A stretch of DNA of 64,000 nt from Pseudomonas putida (GCF_026625125.1 NZ_CP113097.1:1240001-1304000); one strand, 5' to 3'. Positions 1 to 8,820 are shown, numbered from the stretch's first letter. Made by a program: numbers and translations. Notes: generated by a model from the letters alone, not told the origin.

Positions 1-171
1 CGGCTCGAAGCCGGCTATGGCGCGCAAGGTGGTGGTCTTGCCGCACCCCGACGAACCCAGCAGGCAACCAATGTCGCCTGCGTTCAGGTGCAGGTTGAGG
101 TTCTGGACGATGCGCTGGTCGCCGTAGCCGCAGGCGAGGTTGCGCAGGTTGAGCAGTAGGGGTTGACTCAT
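1..171 (-). CDS. ABC transporter ATP-binding protein (N-terminal part only)
   Basis: Only the first 57 codons are in the window; the gene runs off the left edge. The protein starts [19 protein letters not shown] and carries a Walker A motif GSSGCGKTT at about residues 40-48, typical of importer ATPases of the PotA/FbpC group. Its ATG overlaps the TGA of argF by four bases (ATGA), so it is translationally coupled to argF. In Pseudomonas this spot holds an ABC transporter for iron(III) or polyamine-like substrates, but the substrate cannot be read from this fragment. Confidence 0.85.
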   Translation of the reverse strand, partial: MSQPLLLNLRNLACGYGDQRIVQNLNLHLNAGDIGCLLGSSGCGKTTTLRAIAGFEP

Positions 172-1088
172 GCGTGGTGGTAAGCCGGTTCGACAAGGAA
201 TTCGAGAAGGGCCTTCTGTGCATGCAGGCGGTTTTCAGCCTGGTCCCACGCGACCGAACGGGGGTCGTCGAGCAGGTCATGGCTGATTTCCTCGCCGCGA
301 TGGGCGGGCAGGCAGTGCATGAACAGGGCATCGGGTGCCGCCAGGTCAAGCAGTTCGCGGGTGACCTGGTAAGGCGCGAAATGCGCCAGACGCCGTGCAG
401 TTTCCTCTTCTTGGCCCATGGAAGTCCAGACATCGGTGGTCACCAGATGCGCGCCACGTACGGCTTCACGCGGATCTCGGATGATCTGCACGCGATCTGC
501 GCCCAGTGCCATGAAGCGTGGGTCCGGGTCATAACCCTCTGGGCAGGCGATACGCAACTGGAAATCGAACTGCCGGGCGGCCTCGATGTACGAGTTGCAC
601 ATATTGAAACCATCGCCGATCCAGGCCACGGTCTTGCCTTGGATGGCGCCACGGTGCTCGTGGAACGTCTGCATGTCGGCCAGCAATTGGCACGGGTGCG
701 ACTCATCGGACAGGCCATTGATCAGCGGTACACGCGAGTTGGCGGCGAATTCGGTGAGGGTGCTGTGCGCGTGGGTGCGGATCATCACCGCATCGACCAT
801 GCTCGACAGCACGATGGCGCTGTCGCTGATCGGCTCGCCCCGGCCCAGCTGGGTGTCGCGTGGCGACAGGAAGATGGCCTGGCCGCCGAGCTGGATCATG
901 CCGGCTTCGAACGACACCCGGGTCCGGGTGGAGGATTTCTCGAAGATCATGCCCAGCACACGATTTTTCAGCGGTTCGAACAGCACGCCGCGCTTGCGCA
1001 GGTCCTTCAGCTCGATGCCTCGGCGGATCACACCGAGCAATTCGTCGGTGGTGAAATCCAGCAGGGAGAGAAAGTGCCTAGCGCTCAT
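168..1088 (-). CDS. argF: ornithine carbamoyltransferase, anabolic
   Basis: Makes citrulline from ornithine and carbamoyl phosphate in arginine biosynthesis, in the cytoplasm. At 306 residues it has the expected length. The carbamoyl phosphate motif STRTR is at residues 53-57, HPCQ at 131-134, the ornithine-binding D-x3-SMG at 219-225 and HCLP at 258-261. The ATG at 1088 starts [12 protein letters not shown], as in other Pseudomonas ArgF proteins. The stop overlaps the start of the ABC ATPase gene downstream. A tandem ArgR-type site and a sigma70-like promoter lie at 1192-1233, so repression by arginine through ArgR is expected. Confidence 0.97.
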   Translation of the reverse strand: MSARHFLSLLDFTTDELLGVIRRGIELKDLRKRGVLFEPLKNRVLGMIFEKSSTRTRVSFEAGMIQLGGQAIFLSPRDTQLGRGEPISDSAIVLSSMVDAVMIRTHAHSTLTEFAANSRVPLINGLSDESHPCQLLADMQTFHEHRGAIQGKTVAWIGDGFNMCNSYIEAARQFDFQLRIACPEGYDPDPRFMALGADRVQIIRDPREAVRGAHLVTTDVWTSMGQEEETARRLAHFAPYQVTRELLDLAAPDALFMHCLPAHRGEEISHDLLDDPRSVAWDQAENRLHAQKALLEFLVEPAYHHA

Positions 1089-1191
1089 GATTGACTACCT
1101 TATCTGCAACGGTATGCAGGTCGACCGTATGGTTTTTTTGACAACGGGGGTGACCTGCGGCGTAAGCCGCACGGGGCGGACGAAATGGGAA

Positions 1192-1233
1192 AGGCGCAAT
1201 ACTATAATTAAATGTCGCCTGAAACCAAGAGGG
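1192..1233. promoter_or_regulatory. tandem ArgR-type operator of argF
   Basis: Two direct 21-base half-sites fit the Pseudomonas ArgR consensus TGTCGC-N8-AA-N5. The second is an exact fit: TGTCGC at 1213-1218, eight bases, AA at 1227-1228. The first is weaker: AGGCGC at 1192-1197, eight bases, AA at 1206-1207. The second starts exactly where the first ends. The consensus is recalled from work on P. aeruginosa ArgR. The site covers the predicted argF promoter, as expected for repression. Confidence 0.8.
1201..1228 (-). promoter_or_regulatory. predicted sigma70 promoter of argF
   Basis: Read on the minus strand, TTGGTT (1228-1223) and TATAGT (1206-1201) form -35 and -10 boxes with a 16-base spacer, about 110 bases upstream of the argF start. 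Both lie inside the ArgR site. This is pattern matching only. Confidence 0.5.
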
Positions 1234-1449
1234 GGAACAGCGGCTCTGTTGCAAAGGGTGTCATTACCCCTTGAGCCTGCGCTGTTTTTTATTTGCTACA
1301 CAGGTTTTACACGGCTTGCTGGCAATTTGGCAAATCACTGTCGCAAATCGTGCGCCTGATGTCGGTAGATTCACACGGCGAAGCGCGCTGGCAGGGTGCG
1401 GGGCGGGGGCCCATAGTCGAGGTTCGATAATTGCGAGGCAGAGGCCGCC

Positions 1450-3558
1450 ATGACCAAGACCCTGCACCACCGTGCCTGCCACCTGTGTGAGGCGATCTGT
1501 GGGCTGAACATCGAGGTGAGCCACGAACACGACGGGAGCGCGCGCATCAGCGCGATCAAGGGCGATCCCCTGGACCCGTTCAGCCGTGGCCACATCTGCC
1601 CAAAGGCCGTGGCGCTGCAGGATATCCAGGATGACCCGGACCGCCTGCGCCAACCGCATCGACGGGTGGCGGGCCAGTGGCAGGCCATCAGTTGGGAGGA
1701 GGCATTTGCCCTGGCCGCCGACAAGCTGTGGTCGATACAGCAGGCGCATGGGCGCAACGCCGTGGCGGTTTATCAAGGCAACCCGAGCGTGCACAACTAT
1801 GGCTTGATGACCCACAGCAACTACTTTCTGGGGCTACTCAAGACGCGTAACCGTTTCTCCGCAACTTCGGTGGACCAGTTACCGCAGCACCTGACCAGTT
1901 ACCTGATGTATGGCCACGGCCTGCTGTTGCCGGTCCCGGACATCGATCACACCGATTTCATGCTGATCCTCGGTGGCAACCCGTTGGCCTCCAATGGCAG
2001 CATCATGACCGTGCCGGATGTGGAGAAGCGCCTCAAGGCCTTGAAAGCCAGAGGCGGGCAACTGGTGGTGGTGGACCCGCGGCGCAGTGAAACTGCGGCC
2101 ATGGCAAGCCAGCACCTGTTCGTGCGCCCCGGCGGCGATGCGGCGTTGCTCTGCGCTTTGCTCAACACCCTCTTCGACGAAGGCCTGGCGAGAGGTTCGC
2201 ATCTGCCAGTCAACGGCCTGGAGCAGGTGCGCACGGCGATCCAGCCGTTCACCGCCGAGGCCATGAGCGCCCAGTGCGGCATCGACGCTGTCAGCATTCG
2301 CCAGCTGGCGCGGGATTTCGCCGCTGCGGACAAGGCGGTCTGCTATGGCCGCATGGGGGTATCGACACAGGCGTTCGGCACCCTGTGCCACTGGCTGGTG
2401 CAAGTGATCAATCTGGTAACCGGCAACCTGGATCGTCAAGGTGGTGCACTGTGCACCGAGCCTGCCGTGGACCTGGTGGCCAGTACCTCGGGCGGGCATT
2501 TCAATGCCTGGCAGAGCCGCGTATCGGGGTTGCCCGAGTACGGCGGTGAACTGCCCGTGGCGGCCTTGGCCGAGGAAATGCTCACGCCGGGCGAGGGGCA
2601 GGTGCGGGCCCTGGTCACCGTGGCCGGTAACCCGGTGCTGTCCACACCCAATGGCAGGCAGTTGGACGTGGCGCTGCAGGGGCTGGAGTTCATGCTCAGC
2701 ATCGACCTGTACATCAACGAGACGACCCGCCACGCCGACCTGATCCTGCCGTCTACCTCGGCACTGGAAAACGACCATTACGACAGCACCTTCAATCTGT
2801 TGGCTGTGCGCAATGTCACCCGCTTCAACCGGGCCATTCTGGCCAAGCCTGCAGGCGCGTTGCATGACTGGGAAATATTCGTAGGCCTGGCGCAAGCCTT
2901 TGCCAAGCGTGCAGACCAGGAGCTGAAACCGACCCTCGCACCTGCGCAGATGATCGACCTGGCGTTGCGCAAGGGCCGCTATGGCGACGAAAGTCCCCGC
3001 AAGCTTTCCCTCGAAACGCTCGATCAATACCCCCATGGCCTCGATCTGGGCCCCCTGGGCGCTAACCTGCGAGGGCGTCTGGCAACGGCCAGCAAAGCCG
3101 TGGAAGCGGCGCCCCAGGTTGTGCTGGATGACTTGCGCCGGTTGGCTGAATGCGTGCCGACGGCCGCGGGTGATTTGCTGCTCATTGGCCGTCGTCATGT
3201 ACGCAGCAACAACTCATGGATGCACAACTACCATCGCCTGGTCAAAGGTAAGCCACGCCATCAGTTGCTGATGCATCCCCAGGACATGCGTCAGCGGCAG
3301 TTGGAGGATGGCCAGCGGGTGCGTATCCGCTCGCGCACCGGTGACCTGGAAGTCGAGGTGCAGGCCTGTGAGGACATCATGCCTGGCGTGGTCAGCCTGC
3401 CCCATGGCTTCGGTCATGGCCGCCAGGGCGTCAATCTGCAGATCGCCCAGGCGCAACCCGGCATCAGTGCCAATGACCTGACCGATGAGCGCCTGCGTGA
3501 TGCTGTGTCCGGGAATGCGGCGCTCAATGGCGTACCCGTGCAAGTGAGTGCCGCCTGA
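1450..3558 (+). CDS. molybdopterin oxidoreductase family protein (Mo-bisMGD, 4Fe-4S)
   Basis: A 702-residue cytoplasmic member of the DMSO reductase/formate dehydrogenase superfamily. Cys10, Cys13, Cys17 and Cys50 (C-x2-C-x3-C, then GHICPK) form the N-terminal 4Fe-4S site. The C-terminal part (from about residue 575) looks like the dinucleotide-binding domain, with LLIGRR and HPQD motifs. There is no Tat signal. Around residues 135-150, where FdhF-type enzymes carry a Cys or Sec molybdenum ligand, the sequence is SATSVDQLPQH without Cys; a Ser or Asp ligand is possible. No electron-transfer partner gene lies beside it, so substrate and partner are unknown. The ATG at 1450 has GAGG about six bases upstream. 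Confidence 0.85.
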   Translation: MTKTLHHRACHLCEAICGLNIEVSHEHDGSARISAIKGDPLDPFSRGHICPKAVALQDIQDDPDRLRQPHRRVAGQWQAISWEEAFALAADKLWSIQQAHGRNAVAVYQGNPSVHNYGLMTHSNYFLGLLKTRNRFSATSVDQLPQHLTSYLMYGHGLLLPVPDIDHTDFMLILGGNPLASNGSIMTVPDVEKRLKALKARGGQLVVVDPRRSETAAMASQHLFVRPGGDAALLCALLNTLFDEGLARGSHLPVNGLEQVRTAIQPFTAEAMSAQCGIDAVSIRQLARDFAAADKAVCYGRMGVSTQAFGTLCHWLVQVINLVTGNLDRQGGALCTEPAVDLVASTSGGHFNAWQSRVSGLPEYGGELPVAALAEEMLTPGEGQVRALVTVAGNPVLSTPNGRQLDVALQGLEFMLSIDLYINETTRHADLILPSTSALENDHYDSTFNLLAVRNVTRFNRAILAKPAGALHDWEIFVGLAQAFAKRADQELKPTLAPAQMIDLALRKGRYGDESPRKLSLETLDQYPHGLDLGPLGANLRGRLATASKAVEAAPQVVLDDLRRLAECVPTAAGDLLLIGRRHVRSNNSWMHNYHRLVKGKPRHQLLMHPQDMRQRQLEDGQRVRIRSRTGDLEVEVQACEDIMPGVVSLPHGFGHGRQGVNLQIAQAQPGISANDLTDERLRDAVSGNAALNGVPVQVSAA

Positions 3559-3649
3559 GCACCGGCAAGGCCGAGCACAAGGCTCAGGTTTCCGATACAA
3601 TGCGTCACCGTGCCGACCATCGAGTCGGAAAGTTCAGACGAGGTGTTCC

Positions 3650-3985
3650 ATGGATATCATCGAAACGATCAAAGAGCAGATTGCCAACAACACCATTCTG
3701 CTTTACATGAAGGGCTCGCCGAATGCCCCGCAATGCGGGTTCTCGGCCAAGGCATCGCAAGCTGTGATGGGTTGTGGCGAAAAGTTTGCTTACGTGGATA
3801 TCCTGCAGAACCCGGAAATCCGCGCCAACCTGCCCAAGTACGCCAACTGGCCGACCTTCCCGCAACTGTGGGTAGCTGGCGAGCTGGTCGGCGGCAGCGA
3901 CATCATGTTGGAGATGTTCGAGAACGGTGAGCTTCAAGCACTGATCAAGGACGCCGCTGCCAAGGCCAAGGCTTCCGAAGCCTGA
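3650..3985 (+). CDS. grxD: monothiol glutaredoxin Grx4
   Basis: A 111-residue class II glutaredoxin with the CGFS active site at residues 29-32 and the WPTFPQLWV segment that contacts glutathione. In the family, Grx4 dimers hold a glutathione-ligated 2Fe-2S cluster and carry Fe-S clusters to target proteins. The start MDIIETIKEQ at 3650 fits family length. It sits next to bfr/bfd and the peroxiredoxin gene, an iron and oxidative-stress neighbourhood known across Pseudomonas. A strong hairpin with U-tract follows. Confidence 0.95.
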   Translation: MDIIETIKEQIANNTILLYMKGSPNAPQCGFSAKASQAVMGCGEKFAYVDILQNPEIRANLPKYANWPTFPQLWVAGELVGGSDIMLEMFENGELQALIKDAAAKAKASEA

Positions 3986-4001
3986 TCTTCCGGCAAGCAT
4001 G

Positions 4002-4030
4002 AAAAAACCCGCTCATGGCGGGTTTTTTTA
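4002..4030. terminator. bidirectional rho-independent terminator between grxD and bfr
   Basis: AAAAAACCCGC, loop TCATG, GCGGGTTTTTTTA. T-runs on both strands serve the converging grxD and bfr genes. Confidence 0.9.
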
Positions 4031-4042
4031 TGGGGCTGGAAT

Positions 4043-4516
4043 TTACTCTTCGCCCATCTGCGACTGCAGGTAGTTCTCGATGGTGATCTTGTCGATCAGG
4101 CTCAATTGAGTTTCCAGCCAGTCAATGTGTTCTTCCTCGGACTCGAGGATGTCTTCAAGCAGTTCACGCGAGCCAAAGTCGCCGACGGTTTCGCAGTGGG
4201 CGATGGCGGCTTTGAGATCGATCAGGCCTTTCTGCTCGATCTTCAGGTCGCACTCGAGCATTTCCTTGGTGTGCTCGCCGATCAGCAGCTTGCCCAGGTC
4301 CTGCACGTTAGGGATGCCTTCGAGGAAGAGAATACGCTTGATCAACTTGTCAGCGTGTTTCATCTCGTCGATGGATTCTTTGTACTCATGCTTGCCGAGC
4401 TTGTTCAGGCCCCAATCTTCGTACATGCGTGCGTGCAGGAAGTACTGGTTGATCGCGACCAGCTCGTTTCCGAGGATCTTGTTGAGATGCTGGATGACGC
4501 TTACGTCGCCTTTCAT
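4043..4516 (-). CDS. bfr: bacterioferritin, haem-binding iron storage protein
   Basis: A 157-residue ferritin-like four-helix protein forming 24-mer shells. All ferroxidase ligands are at the classical positions: Glu18, Glu51, His54, Glu94, Glu127 and His130. Met52 is the axial haem ligand between subunits. This matches the P. aeruginosa BfrB type. [12 protein letters not shown] at 4516 is the true start, although the frame stays open 22 codons upstream. The partner gene bfd lies just upstream in the same direction, separated by a terminator, so the two are probably expressed at different levels. Confidence 0.97.
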   Translation of the reverse strand: MKGDVSVIQHLNKILGNELVAINQYFLHARMYEDWGLNKLGKHEYKESIDEMKHADKLIKRILFLEGIPNVQDLGKLLIGEHTKEMLECDLKIEQKGLIDLKAAIAHCETVGDFGSRELLEDILESEEEHIDWLETQLSLIDKITIENYLQSQMGEE

Positions 4517-4672
4517 TGCGGGTTCCTGCCCTAGAAGTGTGCCAATACAGCGAAGTTTGAGCCTGATACTTAGGGCTGTCAAACCTAAGTTATTGAATAA
4601 TAAGTGAAAATAAATAGGAATAAGAATGTTTGTGAACCGCGTTGGGGCGCTAACTTATTGAATTTTAGGCAT

Positions 4673-4696
4673 AAAAAAACCGGACGCGAGGTCCGG
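4673..4696 (-). terminator. rho-independent terminator after bfd
   Basis: On the minus strand, CCGGAC-CTCGC-GTCCGG followed by seven T (4679-4673). It separates bfd from bfr. Confidence 0.85.
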
Positions 4697-4715
4697 TTCT
4701 TCGAATTGGGCGATA

Positions 4716-4937
4716 TCAGGCGGCGGTAAATTCCACCGGATAGGGCAGGGCGGCTTGCTGGCTCACCTGAAGCTCGGTCAGGGTCTCGCGGACGACCTGC
4801 TTGGCCAGGCAGGCGCATTTGCCACATTGGCTGGCGACATTGGTCGCGGCTCTGACGTCCTTGTAGCTGCAGCATCCTTCATAGATCGCATCGCGGATCT
4901 GTCCGTCGGTCACGCCGACACAAAGACACACATACAT
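4716..4937 (-). CDS. bfd: bacterioferritin-associated ferredoxin
   Basis: A 73-residue 2Fe-2S protein that docks on bacterioferritin and passes electrons to the stored iron so it can be released. The four ligands are Cys4, Cys6, Cys38 and Cys41, the arrangement of the BFD-like [2Fe-2S] domain. In Pseudomonas bfd is induced by iron starvation, and a Fur-like sequence lies 44 bases upstream. Its divergent neighbour is the peroxiredoxin gene. Confidence 0.96.
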   Translation of the reverse strand: MYVCLCVGVTDGQIRDAIYEGCCSYKDVRAATNVASQCGKCACLAKQVVRETLTELQVSQQAALPYPVEFTAA

Positions 4938-4980
4938 AAAGTCGGACCATCGCTGGTTGAGTCGATGGGTGGAGAGTAAT

Positions 4981-4999
4981 GGTAATGAGAATGCTTGTC
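4981..4999. promoter_or_regulatory. Fur-box candidate upstream of bfd
   Basis: GGTAATGAGAATGCTTGTC matches 14 of 19 bases of the Fur consensus GATAATGATAATCATTATC and is preceded by another AGTAAT hexamer. It is 44 bases upstream of the bfd start, where a promoter would lie, and 151 bases upstream of the divergent peroxiredoxin gene. It fits Fur repression of bfd. Confidence 0.65.
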
Positions 5000-5150
5000 A
5001 AAACACTTTCTGTAAGTGCCGTGCTTGAGCGACCGGCGGTTGGATTCGGCCTGTCAGCGGAAGCCGTGTATGATGGTCGGCCTTTGTTGGATGTCGGGCA
5101 AGCCCGCCTTGGCCTGGCAAACGGTTCTTCACCCTCATCTGGAGATTACA

Positions 5151-5753
5151 ATGAGCGTACTCGTTGGCAAAAAAGCCCCCGACTTCACCGTCCCGGCTGT
5201 ACTGGGCAATGGCGAAATCGTCGACAGCTTCAACCTGGCCTCGGCCATCAAGGGCAAGTACGGCCTGGTGTTCTTCTACCCACTGGACTTCACCTTCGTA
5301 TGCCCGTCCGAGCTGATTGCCCTGGACAACCGCATTCCGGACTTCCAGGCTCGCAACGTTGAAGTGATCGGCGTTTCGATCGACTCGCATTTCACCCACA
5401 ACGCCTGGCGTAACACCCCTGTCAACAATGGCGGTATCGGCCAGGTCAAGTACACCCTGGCAGCCGACATGACCCACGAAATCTGCAAGGCCTACGACGT
5501 TGAGTCCGAAGGCGGCGTGGCTTTCCGTGGCGCTTTCCTGATCGATACCAACGGTGTCGTCCGTTCGCAGATCATCAATGACCTGCCGCTGGGCCGTAAC
5601 ATGGACGAGCTGCTGCGTCTGGTCGATGCCCTGCAATTCCACGAAGAGCACGGCGAAGTCTGCCCGGCCAACTGGAAAAAAGGCGACAAGGGCATGAACG
5701 CTTCGCCAGAAGGCGTTGCTGCATACCTGAGCGAGAACGCTGGCAAGCTGTAA
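5151..5753 (+). CDS. ahpC: 2-Cys peroxiredoxin (AhpC/TSA family)
   Basis: A 200-residue thiol peroxidase that reduces hydrogen peroxide and organic peroxides. The peroxidatic cysteine is Cys51 in FTFVCPSE and the resolving cysteine Cys171 in EVCPANW. This is the typical 2-Cys Prx type, close to the protein called TsaA in P. aeruginosa, so the symbol ahpC is approximate. The start at 5151 has GGAG ten bases upstream. No reductase gene (ahpF) is adjacent; it may depend on thioredoxin. A strong terminator follows. Confidence 0.93.
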   Translation: MSVLVGKKAPDFTVPAVLGNGEIVDSFNLASAIKGKYGLVFFYPLDFTFVCPSELIALDNRIPDFQARNVEVIGVSIDSHFTHNAWRNTPVNNGGIGQVKYTLAADMTHEICKAYDVESEGGVAFRGAFLIDTNGVVRSQIINDLPLGRNMDELLRLVDALQFHEEHGEVCPANWKKGDKGMNASPEGVAAYLSENAGKL

Positions 5754-5765
5754 TTGCTGAGCGCC

Positions 5766-5800
5766 AAAAAAAAACCGGCCTTCGTGGCCGGTTTTTTTTT
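5766..5800 (+). terminator. rho-independent terminator after the peroxiredoxin gene
   Basis: A8-CCGGCC-TTCGT-GGCCGG-T9: a six-pair GC stem with homopolymer tracts on both sides. Confidence 0.95.
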
Positions 5801-5920
5801 AGCTGCAAGCTGCAAGCTGCAAGCTGCAAGCTTCAAGCTTCAAGCTTCAAGCAAAAGCCAGAGCGATCCGCGTACTGCTTTGGCTCTTTCTTGTAGCTTG
5901 CAGCTTGCAGCTTGCCGCTC
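5801..5920. repeat. heptamer tandem repeat forming an inverted structure
   Basis: Four copies of AGCTGCA and three of AGCTTCA run from 5801 to about 5852. The opposing arm, AGCTTGC units ending in CCGCTC, occupies 5894-5920. The 40-base centre is itself partly self-complementary (AAAGCCA against TGGCTCTTT). It lies between the peroxiredoxin terminator and the rnt stop codon. A related element is at 30525-30582. Confidence 0.85.
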
Positions 5921-5924
5921 CACC

Positions 5925-6599
5925 TCAATCGTTGAAATCGCGCCAGCCGCCCATCTCTTTCCAGCGGTTGACGATGCCGCAGAAGAGTTCGGCGGTCTTC
6001 TCGGTGTCGTAACGTGCCGAGTGCGCCTCACGGCCGTCGAAGTCGATGTCAGCGCTCTGGCAGGCCCTTGCCAACACGGTCTGGCCGTACGCCAGGCCAG
6101 CCAGGGTCGCGGTGTCGAAGCTGGAGAACGGGTGGAACGGGTTGCGCTTCAGATCGTTGCGCGCTACCGCGGCATTGAGGAAACCCAGGTCGAAGCTGCT
6201 GTTGTGGCCGACCAGGATCGCCCGCTTGCAGCCATTGGCCTTCAATGCCTTGCGCACGCCGCGAAAAATGTCTGTCAGCGCGCTGTCTTCGCTCACCGCC
6301 ATGCGCAGCGGGTGGTCCAGCTTGATACCGGTGAACTCCAGCGCGGCAGCCTCGATATTGGCCCCCTCGAACGGCTCCACACGGTAGAAGTAAGTGTGCT
6401 CCGGGAACAGGAAACCTTTCTCGTCCATACCGATGGTTACCGCCGCGATTTCCAGCAGGGCATCGGTGGCGCTGTTGAAACCGCCGGTCTCCACATCCAC
6501 CACTACTGGCAGGTAGCCGCGGAAGCGCTCGGCCATCGGGTGGCGCGAGCCGCTGCCGGCTTGCCCGTCCTGGTCGTCTTCGTAGAGGTCTTCGCTCAC
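5925..6599 (-). CDS. rnt: ribonuclease T, 3'-5' exoribonuclease
   Basis: A DEDDh-family exonuclease of 224 residues that trims the 3' CCA end of tRNA and matures the 3' ends of stable RNAs. Catalytic residues are Asp35 and Glu37 (VVVDVETGG), Asp137 (NSSFD), His193 and Asp198 (HSARYD). The start is taken as GTG at 6599 because it overlaps the pyrC stop (GTGA), which couples the genes. An in-frame ATG at residue 22 would remove part of the usual N-terminus. Confidence 0.95.
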   Translation of the reverse strand: MSEDLYEDDQDGQAGSGSRHPMAERFRGYLPVVVDVETGGFNSATDALLEIAAVTIGMDEKGFLFPEHTYFYRVEPFEGANIEAAALEFTGIKLDHPLRMAVSEDSALTDIFRGVRKALKANGCKRAILVGHNSSFDLGFLNAAVARNDLKRNPFHPFSSFDTATLAGLAYGQTVLARACQSADIDFDGREAHSARYDTEKTAELFCGIVNRWKEMGGWRDFND

Positions 6600-7642
6600 G
6601 CGTTGTCCTCCAGCAGGCGCCAACGCAGTTTTTCACCGGCGCGCAGCGGGATCACCGTCTGATCGCCAAACGGCAGGCTGTCCGGGGCCGTCCATTCTTC
6701 ACGGACCAGGGTAATGGTGTCGGTATTCGCTGGCAGGCCATAGAAGGCCGGGCCATGCAGGCTGGCGAAACCTTCCAGCTTGTCCAGCGCATGACGCTGT
6801 TCGAAAGCTTCGGCGTACATCTCGATGGCCGCATAGGCGGTGTAGCAACCGGCACAACCACAGGCAGCTTCCTTGGCGTGGCGGGCGTGGGGTGCCGAGT
6901 CAGTGCCGAGGAAGAACTTCGGGTTGCCACTGGTAGCCGCGTCCAGCAGCGCCACCTGATGGGTGTTGCGCTTGAGGATCGGCAGGCAGTAGAAGTGCGG
7001 TCGAATGCCGCCGACCAACATGTGGTTGCGGTTGTACAACAGATGCTGTGCGGTGATGGTCGCCCCGACGTTGGCGGGGGCCTCGGTGACGAATTGCGCT
7101 GCATCGGCCGTGGTGATGTGCTCGAACACCACTTTCAGCGTGGGGAAGCGCTCGACCAGGCGACGCATGTGTTCGTCGATGAAGCGTTTTTCGCGGTCGA
7201 ACACGTCGATCTCGCTGCGGGTCACTTCACCATGCACCAGCAACGGCATGCCGACCTCAGCCAGCGCTTCGATGGCCGGGAAGATATTGTCGATGCTGGT
7301 CACGCCGGAATCGGAGTTGGTGGTGGCGCCGGCCGGGTACAGCTTGGCGGCGTACACGATGCCGCTGGCCTTGGCCGCGCGGATGTCCTCGGGGCTGGTG
7401 CGGTCGGTGAGGTACAGCACCATCAACGGCTCGAAGCGGCTACCGGCCGGGCGGGCATTGAGGATGCGCTCACGGTAGGCCCCGGCTTCGTCGGCATTGC
7501 GTACCGGTGGAACCAGGTTGGGCATGATGATGGCACGGGCGAAAGTACGCGCCACATCGCCAACGGTATGGGGCAGGACGGCACCATCGCGCAGATGGAT
7601 GTGCCAGTCGTCGGGACGCAGGAGGGTCAGGCGATCGGACAT
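6596..7642 (-). CDS. pyrC: dihydroorotase
   Basis: Closes carbamoyl-aspartate to dihydroorotate in pyrimidine synthesis. This is a class II, PyrC-type amidohydrolase of 348 residues. The zinc site is visible: His14 and His16 (WHIHLRD), the lysine to be carboxylated Lys100 (YAAKLYPAG), His137, His175 and catalytic Asp248 (GTDSAPH). It is cotranscribed with rnt through a GTGA overlap. Confidence 0.97.
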   Translation of the reverse strand: MSDRLTLLRPDDWHIHLRDGAVLPHTVGDVARTFARAIIMPNLVPPVRNADEAGAYRERILNARPAGSRFEPLMVLYLTDRTSPEDIRAAKASGIVYAAKLYPAGATTNSDSGVTSIDNIFPAIEALAEVGMPLLVHGEVTRSEIDVFDREKRFIDEHMRRLVERFPTLKVVFEHITTADAAQFVTEAPANVGATITAQHLLYNRNHMLVGGIRPHFYCLPILKRNTHQVALLDAATSGNPKFFLGTDSAPHARHAKEAACGCAGCYTAYAAIEMYAEAFEQRHALDKLEGFASLHGPAFYGLPANTDTITLVREEWTAPDSLPFGDQTVIPLRAGEKLRWRLLEDNA

Positions 7643-7772
7643 TGGGGATTCCAGGCGGGTCGAACTCAGGCCCCAATGCTACCGGAAAACCCTCGCCCGA
7701 GCACGGCTATCAAGTTTTCCGGCGAGCGTCCGATAGCCTGCCTGTAAGCCGTCAGAATTAGTGGAGCCTCCC

Positions 7773-8747
7773 GTGCGCCAGCGTTACCTAGCCCTGTTGA
7801 CCCTGTTCGCCAGCCTGCCGGCCGGCGCATTGACCTTCCAGACCCGCATGGAAAACATCGCCTGGAAAGTCGAGGGTGATCAGTTCGAGTGCCGCCTGAT
7901 TCAGCCGATCGATGGTTTCGGCAGTGGTGAGTTCGTGCGCCGGGCCGGTGAGCAGCCAGTGTTCCAGCTGCGCTCCGGCAGTACTGTGCTGGGCGCAGGT
8001 TCCGCTACGCTGCTGGCGGCTGCGGCCCCCTGGCAGCCGGGCCGTGGCGATATCAACCTGGGGGCGGTGCGGCTGGCGCGTACTGGCGTGCTGTTCAGTT
8101 CATCCCAAGGCCAGGCCAGCCGCTTGATCAACGGGCTGCTCGATGGCCGCAGCACGGTGGTGCGAAGCTACGCCGGGGAGGCGGGGCGGCCGATCGAAGT
8201 GCGTGTGCTGCCGGTCAGTTTTGCCAAAGCGTGGAGTGATTACCAGGCCTGCGCCGGCAAGATGCTGGCAATGAACTATGACCAGGTGCGCCAGACGCAG
8301 GTGGGGTTCCCTGGGGGGGGCATCGACCTGGATGCGGCGGCGCGCGCGCGACTGGATGTGGTCCTGGAGTATTTGAAGGCCGATCCGACGGTCAACCATA
8401 TCGAGCTCAATGGCCACTCGGACAACAGCGGCAATCGCTTGACCAACCGTGATACCTCGCGGCGCCGTGCGCTGGCGGTGGCCGATTACTTCAAAGCCCA
8501 TGGGGTGCCGGAGGAGCAGATTACCGTGCGCTTCCATGGTGAACGTTACCCCCTGGTGAAGAACAACAGTGCCGCAAACCGCGCACGCAACCGGCGCGTC
8601 AATATCGAGCTGGATCGTGTTGCACCGGTGGAAAAGCCGGCCGCCCAACCTGCCCAGCACCCGGCCCCGGCGACCGCACCCGCGACCGCGCCTGCGCCAG
8701 CCCCGGCCAGCGCTACTGCTGCCCCGCCCGCCGCGAAACCGTCCTGA
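7773..8747 (+). CDS. motY: MotY-like flagellar stator-associated OmpA-family protein
   Basis: A 324-residue exported protein. The signal peptide is about residues 1-19 (ending PAGA). An all-beta N-terminal domain (about 20-150) typical of MotY is followed by an OmpA/MotB peptidoglycan-binding domain (about 185-300, with LNGHSDNSG and [11 protein letters not shown]). It ends in an Ala/Pro-rich tail of about 40 residues. MotY forms the T-ring that holds stator units at the Pseudomonas/Vibrio motor. The pyrC-motY-argG order matches P. aeruginosa, where this gene is motY. GTG at 7773 is preferred over GTG at 7761 because GGAG lies six bases before it. Confidence 0.85.
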   Translation: MRQRYLALLTLFASLPAGALTFQTRMENIAWKVEGDQFECRLIQPIDGFGSGEFVRRAGEQPVFQLRSGSTVLGAGSATLLAAAAPWQPGRGDINLGAVRLARTGVLFSSSQGQASRLINGLLDGRSTVVRSYAGEAGRPIEVRVLPVSFAKAWSDYQACAGKMLAMNYDQVRQTQVGFPGGGIDLDAAARARLDVVLEYLKADPTVNHIELNGHSDNSGNRLTNRDTSRRRALAVADYFKAHGVPEEQITVRFHGERYPLVKNNSAANRARNRRVNIELDRVAPVEKPAAQPAQHPAPATAPATAPAPAPASATAAPPAAKPS

Positions 8748-8778
8748 CGCTGCAGGGCGTCGCCCCATCGACAGTTCC

Positions 8779-8820
8779 TGTCGCTTTGTCGTCAGAAGCT
8801 GTCGCGCCACTGTAAATTTA
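8779..8820 (+). promoter_or_regulatory. tandem ArgR-type operator of argG
   Basis: Two direct 21-base half-sites of the form TGTCGC-N8-AA-N5 lie back to back. The first has TGTCGC at 8779-8784 and CA in place of AA. The second has TGTCGC at 8800-8805 and AA at 8814-8815. A -10-like TAGAAT is at 8834-8839, so the second half-site covers the -35 region of a likely argG promoter 36-41 bases upstream of the ATG. Confidence 0.8.

Larger units (their letters stand above)
1089..1449. other. intergenic region between argF and the molybdopterin oxidoreductase gene
   Basis: A 361-base divergent control region. The part near argF holds its predicted promoter and ArgR site. The rest (about 1234-1449) shows no convincing gene and no strong sigma70 promoter for the rightward gene. 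TTGACA at 1138-1143 and TATAAT at 1203-1208 on the + strand are too far apart to form one promoter. Confidence 0.6.

Noticed and set aside
1138..1208. TTGACA and TATAAT as a promoter for the molybdopterin oxidoreductase
   Set aside because: The boxes are about 59 bases apart, far beyond the 16-18 base spacer.
5801..5920. Heptamer repeats as a CRISPR array
   Set aside because: Seven-base contiguous units without spacers, and no cas genes in the window.
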